Positions 23,019 to 29,679 of a stretch of DNA of 38,287 bases are shown in pieces. The stretch spans positions 1-38,287 of the forward strand of contig JAILAS010000136.1 of the NCBI GenBank assembly GCA_024681495.1, in the 5' to 3' direction. A program made the translations under genes and the position numbers. The notes under the pieces are model-generated. The model worked only from the letters and a program-made list of their open reading frames with translations, did no database searches and had not been told where the DNA came from. How positions within the stretch are numbered: position 1 is the first letter of the stretch; each line of letters starts with the position of its first letter. This stretch comes from Eubacterium sp. (GTDB lineage Bacteria; Bacillota; Clostridia; Lachnospirales; Lachnospiraceae).

Positions 23019-24185
23019 TCAATTAAAAATTCGCCTTACGGTGATGATCGATCTGTAGTTGGCGGGACTCGTGGTCTTTATTCCGCTCTTTTTATTGCTG
23101 GCGTGTACAATGGTGTTGTTACCGATGTAAATCGCGCAATGTCCGCTGTAGCAGATGATGTCTCCGGCCTTCATCTTAGAGGTGCTGACCGACTTGCCCA
23201 CCGAACGCATCGAGCTCGATGAGTGGGGAAGGCTCTTTCCGAAGTGCTTATATACGGAAAGGACGAATCCCGAGCAGTCACAGCCGTCTGTAAGGCTGGT
23301 TCCGCCGTACTTGTACGGATTGCCCACGAACTGCATCGCGTAGGATGCAACAGCCGCTCCGGATACGCTGCTCGATTCGGAGTCATCGTCGGATGCCAGG
23401 TCGGAATCACTGTCGGAGTCCTTATCGGAGTCCTTATCGGAGTCCTTATCGGAATCCTTCTTGGAATCGCTCTTGGACTTGTCCTTCTTGGAATCCTTCT
23501 TATCGGAGTCCTTATCTGACTTACTGCCGCTCTCCTTATCCGACTTCTCTTCGGAACTGTCGGAATCTTTATCGTCCGAGCTGTCCTTCTCCTCAGAGGC
23601 GCTATCCTCGTCTTCTTCGTCGGATTCGCTCTCGTCGTACGTGAGCTCCTCGCCTACCCAGTATGTATCTACATACTCAGCGCTGACATAGCCGTCGTCG
23701 GCAGCCAGCTTATAGAAGCCGTTCTCCTCGCCGGAGAGCTCCAGCTCCTCGCCCCTGGGAAGCAATCCCAAAACCGACGAGTCCGCGTCTGCCTCGGCGC
23801 GTACCTTCAGGGTCTGTGTGTTAACAACGCCAATGAGAATCTCTCCCTCGTGGCTCTCCTCAGCCTCCTGCTGCTCCGCCTGCTCTGCCGCTTCCTCGGA
23901 AGCCTCAGCCATGGCAACGATTTCTCCCAATGCCTCTTCCACAGCGCCCGTCGCGCCGGCAGAAGCGGTATCTGAAGTCTCCTCCTGCTGCTTAACCGCA
24001 GAGTTGGAAACTGCGTCGGCAACCCGAAGCTTCGCGGCCGAGGCATCTGCCTGAGCCACATAGCTGGCCAGCTGGTCTGCAGCGCCGCTGCCTGACGATG
24101 CCAAAACCGCTACGGGTGAAGCACTGCCAATCGTAGCTGCGCCTGCCACTATGCAGGTCGCCATAATTTTTGCTCTTTGATTCAT
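23019..24185 (-). CDS. Secreted NlpC/P60 peptidoglycan hydrolase with SH3 domain and DSDK repeat linker
   Basis: An exported cell-wall endopeptidase. Residues 1-30 form a signal peptide with a likely cut near VLAS. A region of about 80 residues rich in Ala/Glu follows, then a bacterial SH3 domain (about 115-173, TLKVRAEADADSSVLG). A low-complexity Asp/Ser/Lys linker (about 183-273) ends in repeated DSDK units encoded by a 12-bp DNA repeat. The C-terminal NlpC/P60 domain has catalytic Cys304 in GCDCSGFV, His349 in SGHCAIYIG and a third polar residue, His361 in VHAS. GAGGAG lies six bases before the ATG. It stands alone with its own promoter and terminator. The highly charged linker probably spans the wall or binds cations. 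Confidence 0.93.
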   Translation of the reverse strand: MNQRAKIMATCIVAGAATIGSASPVAVLASSGSGAADQLASYVAQADASAAKLRVADAVSNSAVKQQEETSDTASAGATGAVEEALGEIVAMAEASEEAAEQAEQQEAEESHEGEILIGVVNTQTLKVRAEADADSSVLGLLPRGEELELSGEENGFYKLAADDGYVSAEYVDTYWVGEELTYDESESDEEDEDSASEEKDSSDDKDSDSSEEKSDKESGSKSDKDSDKKDSKKDKSKSDSKKDSDKDSDKDSDKDSDSDSDLASDDDSESSSVSGAAVASYAMQFVGNPYKYGGTSLTDGCDCSGFVLSVYKHFGKSLPHSSSSMRSVGKSVSTSKMKAGDIICYSGHCAIYIGNNTIVHASNKKSGIKTTSPANYRSIITVRRIFN

Positions 24186-24197
24186 ACTCTACTCCTC

Positions 24198-24213
24198 GTC
24201 AAAATATTTTGAC
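24198..24213. promoter_or_regulatory. Perfect 16-bp palindrome in the leader of the NlpC/P60 gene
   Basis: GTCAAAATATTTTGAC is a perfect palindrome between the predicted transcription start and the ribosome site. Flanking TCG and CGA extend it with one interruption. It looks like a repressor site, since the AT core would make a weak RNA hairpin. Confidence 0.5.
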
Positions 24214-24228
24214 ACGACATTTTACGGA

Positions 24229-24258
24229 ATTATAACACTATTATGTTACCCTCGTCAA
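24229..24258 (-). promoter_or_regulatory. Promoter of the NlpC/P60 gene
   Basis: On the minus strand TTGACG (24253-24258) and TATAAT (24229-24234) are 18 bases apart, about 45 bases before the start codon. Confidence 0.65.
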
Positions 24259-24281
24259 GTTTTTTTAACAAAGAATACGCT

Positions 24282-24306
24282 AAAAAAGGGCGTTTGCACG
24301 CCCTTT
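24282..24306 (-). terminator. Terminator of the thioesterase-CvfB-CPBP operon
   Basis: On the minus strand AAAGGGCG pairs with CGCCCTTT around TGCAAA, followed by T residues. It lies about 30 bases after the CPBP stop codon. Confidence 0.85.
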
Positions 24307-24335
24307 CGACAAAATATTCAATATTGTTTTAATCG

Positions 24336-25295
24336 TCACAGGGCCAACTCATACAAGACCATGTACCCAGACATTAACAATAACGCAACAATTAGTGCCG
24401 GAGAGATTATCTCGCTCCAGGGCACATTTTCGTAGTCTCCCTTTACCAGACGGGCGACGATTTCGCCCCTTCCGGTGGTCTGTAACACCTTTTTATAGAC
24501 GAGACGCGTCAAAATCAGCGACACCGCTACTATCACCACCATGAACACGCCCATAAAAAGATTTACGGCCAAAGGCTGCCCGGCCAGAATGTCGCGGACG
24601 GATGTCCCCTGCTCGACAATCTCCTCGAGCTCCTCGCTGTCCACCTGAGAATAGGAACTGAAAACCGAGATGACCGAGAATGCGTTCAGCGTAAAATGAA
24701 CGAGCATAGAAGCCAGAATGCTGTCCGTCGCCTCCAGCATGAACACGAGGAAGATTCCCATCATAAACGTATATATGAACTGATTGAAATTAAGGTGAAA
24801 TCCGGCGAACAGGAGAGCCGACAGGAACGACGCCTTCCAAAACCCGTTATTCCTGTATCCGCTGTAGAAGAAGCCACGGCAGACAATCTCCTCCGTCACG
24901 GCAGGAACGACGGCCACGAAGAGTATCCCCGCCCAGACAGAGCCGTCGAGCACGGACCCCGAGAGGACCTCGGCCTGGGTTCCCGTCTCGAAGACCAGCT
25001 GGCTAAGCACATTGGCGACCAGCATGCACGGATAGAAACACAGGGTGCAAATCACGACCCAGACGGCGGCTACCGGCGAAAAAGCCCTGATCCGGAACTT
25101 CTCGACCACGTTGACGTTCCTCGCCGTGCAGTTCAACACGGGAGCCGCCACCAGGCATATCTCACTGAGCAGGCTGATCTGATACACGCCGTCCAGCACC
25201 CCGGAGAAAACCGAGAGCATTGCAAACGAACCGACCAAATACACGAAGAATGTCAGAAACGCCATTCGGTTTACGAAAGTGTTATGCCCCTTCAT
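24336..25295 (-). CDS. CPBP-family intramembrane protease-like protein
   Basis: A 319-residue polytopic membrane protein of the CPBP (Abi/Rce1-like) family. The signature TEEIVCRGFF provides the Glu-Glu-x3-Arg catalytic motif, and FAGFHLNFNQF the histidine motif; a third, LVHFTLNAFS, matches the last conserved motif. About eight hydrophobic segments are visible, with an acidic external loop (SQVDSEELEEIVEQ) between segments. Family members cleave or process membrane-bound peptides, and some give bacteriocin self-immunity. The start at 25295 has AGGAG five bases upstream and overlaps the CvfB-like gene by 14 bases; the frame is open upstream but lies within that gene. Substrate unknown. Confidence 0.88.
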   Translation of the reverse strand: MKGHNTFVNRMAFLTFFVYLVGSFAMLSVFSGVLDGVYQISLLSEICLVAAPVLNCTARNVNVVEKFRIRAFSPVAAVWVVICTLCFYPCMLVANVLSQLVFETGTQAEVLSGSVLDGSVWAGILFVAVVPAVTEEIVCRGFFYSGYRNNGFWKASFLSALLFAGFHLNFNQFIYTFMMGIFLVFMLEATDSILASMLVHFTLNAFSVISVFSSYSQVDSEELEEIVEQGTSVRDILAGQPLAVNLFMGVFMVVIVAVSLILTRLVYKKVLQTTGRGEIVARLVKGDYENVPWSEIISPALIVALLLMSGYMVLYELAL

Positions 25296-26115
25296 TGTTT
25301 CTCCTGATGAATCCATCGCCGATAACAATTTTTCTCTCTTTATACAGGCGTCCCACCGCCCTCTTGAACGCGGCCTTGCTAAGCCCCGTCTCCTCCTTTA
25401 TAAGCGCGGGCGATGCCTTGTCGTCGAACGGGAGCTCGCCTCCGCAGAGGTCGATGAGTCGGTCTATGGCCTCGGCGTCGGTGTCCATCTGCTTATAAGC
25501 CACCTCCCTGGTGGACAGGTCGAGCTTGCCGTCCTCCTTGACCATCGTCACCCTGCACTCTATGACCTGTCCGGGCGTGAGGCTCTCGATGTTCTCGCTG
25601 GGAGGGATCATAGCGGAATACACGTCGTCCACGGCCACGTAGCCGCCGAAGGACGGACTTATCTCGTACACGCGTCCCTTCACCATGTCTCCGGCCGAAT
25701 AGGGCGCGTCCTTTCGCAGATAGGGGTAGACCTTCATAGTGGCGGCGAGCCTCTCGCTCTTGTCCACGTAGAGGGCCACCACAATCTCGTCGTCCTTCTT
25801 CACCCTGCAGGTCTGCTCCTTGAAGGGAAGCAGGAGGTCCTTCTCAAGGCCCCAGTCCAGAAAGGCGCCGATTTTGGTCACGTCCTTCACCCTGAGGACT
25901 GCCGTGTGCCCGAGCGTAACGGCGGGCTCGTTCACGGTAGCAATGAGCCTGTCCGAGGAATCCTTATATAAGAAGACGGATATCTCGTCGCCCTCCGAGG
26001 CGCCCTCCGGAACCTGCTTGCGAGGGAGGAGGACCTCCTCCTCTCCGTCGCTAAGGTATACGCCGAAATCTACTTTTCTTTTAATAATTAACTTTTGTTT
26101 TTCTCCGAGTCTCAT
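25282..26115 (-). CDS. CvfB-like S1-domain RNA-binding protein
   Basis: A 277-residue protein like CvfB/YitL. Three S1-type beta-barrel segments are followed by a C-terminal winged helix. S1-like pieces are FGVYLSDGEEEVLLPRKQ (about 16-33), KIGAFLDWGLEKDLLLPFKEQ (about 80-100) and GRVYEISPSFGGYVAVDD (about 145-163). The end, ALIKEETGLSKAAFKRAVGRLYKERKI, is the winged helix. CvfB proteins bind RNA and affect virulence-factor and exoprotein expression in staphylococci. Its ATG overlaps the thioesterase stop (ATGA), and GGAG stands eleven bases away. The operon partners do not reveal the RNA target. Confidence 0.88.
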   Translation of the reverse strand: MRLGEKQKLIIKRKVDFGVYLSDGEEEVLLPRKQVPEGASEGDEISVFLYKDSSDRLIATVNEPAVTLGHTAVLRVKDVTKIGAFLDWGLEKDLLLPFKEQTCRVKKDDEIVVALYVDKSERLAATMKVYPYLRKDAPYSAGDMVKGRVYEISPSFGGYVAVDDVYSAMIPPSENIESLTPGQVIECRVTMVKEDGKLDLSTREVAYKQMDTDAEAIDRLIDLCGGELPFDDKASPALIKEETGLSKAAFKRAVGRLYKERKIVIGDGFIRRNNEGA

Positions 26116-26825
26116 TTCAGCATCATCTCCATAGCGGCGGTTATGTCGCCGTCATCATTTAACAGTGTTACGAATATACTGCCGTCAGTCTCCGCCTTCA
26201 TAGCGTGAAGGGTCTGCCCGTAGTAAGCCGCATTCTTATACTCTATCCTGAGCCTGTCAAGCTCTGCCCCCTCGGGGATGAACTCCGACGCCAGGTACAC
26301 GTAGACCGAATTATTCACGTGCAGGTTCGAGTCTATGTCGTTCTTTCGTATCTGAAAATCCCCGGCGGGCTCCATATTGTCGGGCAGCTCGATCTTCCTG
26401 GAGTGCGTACCCATCTCGAACTTCTCGTCCGTCTCCTTCATGTACGCGTCGTGAATCTTATCGGGAACCTTGCTCATGCTCACCTTATTCACGTCGATGT
26501 ATACCCACAGGGAGTCCGAGACGGCGAGCTTCTCTCCCTCGCTGTCGAGCAGAAAGAAGTTTCTGTAACCCATGCAGCCCCTCATCTTGTACGGGTTGGT
26601 CCCCACCGTCACGATGTCTCCGGCCTTGGGCCTCCTGTAGAAAAGGATCTCGTGATAGGCGACGATCCATCCGCAGCCCTGCTCCTTGAGATACTCCGGA
26701 CCCACGCCCAGCTCGTCCGACTGGAACGTGGAGCAGTCCTGGAACTCGTCCAAAAGGGCCCCGGGCTTCAGATAGCCGTCCGCATCTGTCTCAGTATACT
26801 TCAATCTGGTCTCATATGAAAACAC
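26112..26825 (-). CDS. Acyl-ACP thioesterase
   Basis: A 237-residue double-hotdog protein of the FatA/FatB-like bacterial acyl-ACP thioesterase family, which releases free fatty acids from acyl carrier protein in the cytoplasm. Typical motifs are RLKYTETDADGYL near the start, the first hotdog helix LLDEFQDCSTFQSDELG, YHEILFYRRPKAGD, and the catalytic region NDIDSNLHVNNSVYV, which gives the Asn/His pair. Translation begins with GTG at 26825; GGAGG lies seven bases ahead and no ATG is closer. It is the first gene of a three-gene overlapping operon with the CvfB-like and CPBP genes. Confidence 0.9.
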   Translation of the reverse strand: MFSYETRLKYTETDADGYLKPGALLDEFQDCSTFQSDELGVGPEYLKEQGCGWIVAYHEILFYRRPKAGDIVTVGTNPYKMRGCMGYRNFFLLDSEGEKLAVSDSLWVYIDVNKVSMSKVPDKIHDAYMKETDEKFEMGTHSRKIELPDNMEPAGDFQIRKNDIDSNLHVNNSVYVYLASEFIPEGAELDRLRIEYKNAAYYGQTLHAMKAETDGSIFVTLLNDDGDITAAMEMMLK

Positions 26826-26891
26826 TTAAATACCTCCGTGTTTCTCCTTTAGCTAACCGGGCGCCGATCGCCCATGTATATGTATATATGC

Positions 26892-26962
26892 AAAAATGCC
26901 CCGCCGGCGTGTTCGGACGTTCTGTCCGAAACCACGCTAATCCCGGCATCATTAAGGGCATT
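26892..26962 (-). terminator. Extended terminator of the O-antigen-ligase-like gene
   Basis: On the minus strand four short paired blocks stack with bulges: AATGCCC/GGGGCATT, GCCGG/CGGC, GCGTG/CACGC and TTCGGAC/GTCCGAA, with AGAAC as loop. The right arm ends in ATTTTTGC. It lies about 30 bases after the stop codon at 26992 and before the thioesterase ribosome site. Confidence 0.7.
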
Positions 26963-26991
26963 ACAACACTCTTTAAGTTCAACTTCTTATG

Positions 26992-28869
26992 TCAACCAAC
27001 CACTTCGTCCTTCCTGCCGACAATATGGTTCAGGGAGTAGCCCATTCCCAAAATCGTCCAGAAAATCGGTGCGGTTCCCACATAGGAATCGTTCGCCACG
27101 CTGTTTATAAGGAACCAGATGACGGAAACCATGCAGGCCATTCCGACCATGGCCAGTCTGTCCTCCTTAAGTCTGGCGAAGGGCATCTTCCTGTACAGGC
27201 GTATGCTCTGAACCAGGTAGATTATGAAGAACGCCCATACCAGGCAGGTGGCCAGCACGCCCTGCTCGAGGGACGTGTTGAGGAAGTAGTTATGGGCCTT
27301 TACGTCGAACGTGAGGTTAAGCTGATCGTAGTTATCCTCCACGTAGTCCGCCTGGGGGAACGCCTCGACGAAGCTGTTGGCCCCGACACCGAGTATCAGG
27401 TGATACTTCAGGAGGGGAATGACCCTGTTCCAGATGGCTCCTCTGGTGGTGAAGAATCCCTCAGGGAAGAGGTCGAGCTTCTCAAATGCCGTATCCTCGT
27501 TTATCTTAACGAGCTTATTCGCGAAGTTCAGATAGTAGTAGGTACCATCCTCGCCGTATACCACGTTCCAGCTCCTGTCCTCTATGGTGAAGGTGCACAC
27601 GATGCCGTACTCTTCCGTGGAGCTGACCACGACGGTGCCATAGCAGAACCTGCTGTCGTTTATAACCACCTCGCCGTCGCTGCCGGCGGTGTGGCTTACG
27701 GGGTTTCCGTCTTCATCGGTGAGATAGACGAGCGCCGTTCCGTTTTCCACGCCGTAGCTGTAGTGCAGCTCGCTTCCGTCCTTCATATAGAATATGAACT
27801 CGTCGTCCCCGGTGTAGAGGCGCTCGATCGAAGCATTCTCCGAGTTAAGGGGATATACGAACGTATTGTAAAGCTTTGTCTTAAGAGTGTCGCTGTTCGC
27901 AATCACCACGACGCCCGCGATAAAGCACACGATTCCGGCCGCCAGAACCCCGATGAAAACCTTGGGCTTACGGCTTATGAGGATGAGGAATACGACTCCC
28001 GCGCACATAACGAAGGCGAGCTTTATCGAGGCAGTCTTAATGCCGATGGCGATAATCACCTGGGCAACCAGGAACACACCGGCTATCACCCTCTGGTAGG
28101 TCTTCTTAAAGAAGTACATCATGGCGATGGTGAGAGGCGTTATGAGCGCCAGATAGCCCGACACATTGTCGGCGTGTGAGAGCGTCAGGTTCATGAACTG
28201 GGGATTGTTGCTAACAGCGTCCGCCAGCTCCTGATGGAAGATTCCCACGAGGAAGCGTATGCCCAGCTTACACTGGAAGAAGTCGAGCCCGAACGCCTGG
28301 AACACTCCGATTACCATCATTATGCCTATGAGCACTCCCGCCACCTTAGCGAGCCACTCGATCTGCTCCTCCGTCTTTATGGTGACGAATGCGTAGTAGC
28401 AGATTATCAGGTATCCGACGACCACGAACACGGGCGTGAACATGTCGTAGGAGCCCACGAAGGCCCTGTACATATGCCCGCCGAAAAGGCCCGAGAGAAT
28501 CACCAGCACGCCTGCGCCCGCCAGGAGGAAGAAAGTCTTGTTGCGGTCGAGCTTCTCCCTGATAACGAACCTGCGGTAGAGAAGAGTGCACAAAATAAGC
28601 GCCGTAGTAATATAGACGCCCATCATCTTCGCATGCAGGTAATAATCGTATTCGTTGTCGGCAGTATCCGGAAACCACTCGTATCCTGTAAGTCCGGTAG
28701 TGTATATGTGTGCCCCAAGCAATAGGGGAATAACTCCGAAGATCAGAACCTGTGCGAGCAGATACCATTTACTGGCTGAAGGAGATGCCATGCGGGCATT
28801 CCCTTTCGCAGGTGCGGAATATCCTCCCGAACCCACAGATTTTTTCCGTTTTTTCTTATTCTTACTCAT
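26992..28869 (-). CDS. O-antigen ligase/polymerase-like membrane protein with large external insert
   Basis: A 625-residue membrane protein with a Lys-rich cytoplasmic start (MSKNKKKRKKS) and about ten to twelve hydrophobic segments. The Wzy_C-type signature is RGAIWNRVIPLLKYHLILGVGANSF, followed by KAHNYFLNTSLEQGVLA; this family joins glycan chains outside the membrane. An insert of roughly 170 residues, rich in Asp, Tyr and Gly (for example YTGDDEFIFYMKDGSELHY), lies between membrane segments and must face the outside. I chose the ATG at 28869; no clear ribosome site precedes it, and the promoter may yield a leaderless message. The gene is preceded by the tRNA-Gln terminator. The glycan substrate is not known. 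Confidence 0.8.
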   Translation of the reverse strand: MSKNKKKRKKSVGSGGYSAPAKGNARMASPSASKWYLLAQVLIFGVIPLLLGAHIYTTGLTGYEWFPDTADNEYDYYLHAKMMGVYITTALILCTLLYRRFVIREKLDRNKTFFLLAGAGVLVILSGLFGGHMYRAFVGSYDMFTPVFVVVGYLIICYYAFVTIKTEEQIEWLAKVAGVLIGIMMVIGVFQAFGLDFFQCKLGIRFLVGIFHQELADAVSNNPQFMNLTLSHADNVSGYLALITPLTIAMMYFFKKTYQRVIAGVFLVAQVIIAIGIKTASIKLAFVMCAGVVFLILISRKPKVFIGVLAAGIVCFIAGVVVIANSDTLKTKLYNTFVYPLNSENASIERLYTGDDEFIFYMKDGSELHYSYGVENGTALVYLTDEDGNPVSHTAGSDGEVVINDSRFCYGTVVVSSTEEYGIVCTFTIEDRSWNVVYGEDGTYYYLNFANKLVKINEDTAFEKLDLFPEGFFTTRGAIWNRVIPLLKYHLILGVGANSFVEAFPQADYVEDNYDQLNLTFDVKAHNYFLNTSLEQGVLATCLVWAFFIIYLVQSIRLYRKMPFARLKEDRLAMVGMACMVSVIWFLINSVANDSYVGTAPIFWTILGMGYSLNHIVGRKDEVVG

Positions 28870-28892
28870 AGAGGAAATTTTATCACAAATAC

Positions 28893-28922
28893 AAAAAAAG
28901 TGCCACCGTAAAGATAGCACTT
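28893..28922 (-). terminator. Terminator of tRNA-Gln
   Basis: On the minus strand AAGTGCTATC pairs with GGTGGCACTT (two G-U pairs) around TTTAC, followed by a run of seven T. It begins 7 bases after the tRNA 3' end. Confidence 0.85.
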
Positions 28923-28929
28923 AAATGAG

Positions 28930-29001
28930 CTGCCCCACAAGGATTCGAACCTTGGAATGACGGAGTCAGAGTCCGTTGCCTTACCGCTTGGCGATGGGGC
29001 A
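28930..29001 (-). tRNA. tRNA-Gln (anticodon CUG)
   Basis: Minus-strand cloverleaf: acceptor TGCCCCA/TGGGGCA, D stem GCC/GGC with AAGCGGTAA loop, anticodon stem ACGGA/TCCGT with loop CTCTGAC (anticodon CTG), T stem CAAGG/CCTTG with TTCGAAT. The discriminator is G. The following bases are CTCA, so CCA is not encoded and must be added by the nucleotidyltransferase. The body matches bacterial tRNA-Gln. Confidence 0.95.
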
Positions 29002-29021
29002 ATATGTTGTCAACGAACGCT

Positions 29022-29050
29022 ATTATACAATATACTTTTTAAAACTGCAA
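29022..29050 (-). promoter_or_regulatory. Promoter of tRNA-Gln
   Basis: On the minus strand TTGCAG (29045-29050) and TATAAT (29022-29027) are 17 bases apart. The -35 element lies inside the 3' end of the YigZ-like gene. Confidence 0.7.
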
Positions 29051-29674
29051 CAGTTTTTTTATCATAATTGGTTCCGTCGTCGAAACTTCTGCCGTTCCAT
29101 TGGATAAATCGATGATTTTCTCCATGACGGGGACCACGTTTTCCTCGGGAACTCCAATGTCCACGGTGACTTGAGCGCCGTAGTCTATATGCGTTATGTC
29201 AACCTGCTGCTCCTCGAAATAATTCTTTATCTTGCCAAAAGCCGTGTAGTCCGTGACCACGTGCATACCCATCCCGGGTATCACGTCCACCACGCCGGCC
29301 TCCCTAATCCCGGCCTGGGCGGCCTGGGTATACGCCCTGACCAGCCCGCCCGTCCCCAGGAGGATGCCGCCGAAGTAGCGCGTGACCACGATGGCCACGT
29401 TCCTGAGGTCCCCGGATGTTATCACCTCCAGGACGGGGCGCCCCGCTGTGCCCGAGGGCTCGCCGTCGTCGCTGCAGCGGGTGACGGGGGAGGACTCCCC
29501 CACCGTGAACGCGCTGACGTTATGCCTGGCGTCCCAGTATTCCTTCTTTTTAGAGGCGATGAACTCCTCCGCCTCCTCGACGCTCTCCACGGGCATAACG
29601 TGCGCGATGAACTTAGACTTGCGCTCCGTTATCTGCGCCTGAGCCGCCTTTTCTATGATTCTGAAATTATCCAT
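29039..29674 (-). CDS. YigZ/IMPACT-family protein
   Basis: A 211-residue cytoplasmic protein of the UPF0029 (IMPACT/YigZ/YvyE) family. The N-terminal half has the two signatures CSDDGEPSGTAGRPVLE (about 68-84) and VTRYFGGILLGTGGLVRAYT (about 96-115). The C-terminal half is the small ferredoxin-like domain of bacterial members (about 138-205). The family is linked to translation control and ribosome association, but the molecular role in bacteria is unclear. The start is five bases after the stop of the penicillin-binding protein, so they are likely cotranscribed. The tRNA-Gln promoter overlaps its end. Confidence 0.92.
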   Translation of the reverse strand: MDNFRIIEKAAQAQITERKSKFIAHVMPVESVEEAEEFIASKKKEYWDARHNVSAFTVGESSPVTRCSDDGEPSGTAGRPVLEVITSGDLRNVAIVVTRYFGGILLGTGGLVRAYTQAAQAGIREAGVVDVIPGMGMHVVTDYTAFGKIKNYFEEQQVDITHIDYGAQVTVDIGVPEENVVPVMEKIIDLSNGTAEVSTTEPIMIKKLLQF

Positions 29675-29679
29675 TAACT

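Noticed and set aside
28930..29001. tRNA gene used as integration site
   Set aside because: No integrase and no direct repeat of the tRNA 3' end was found; flanking genes are housekeeping.
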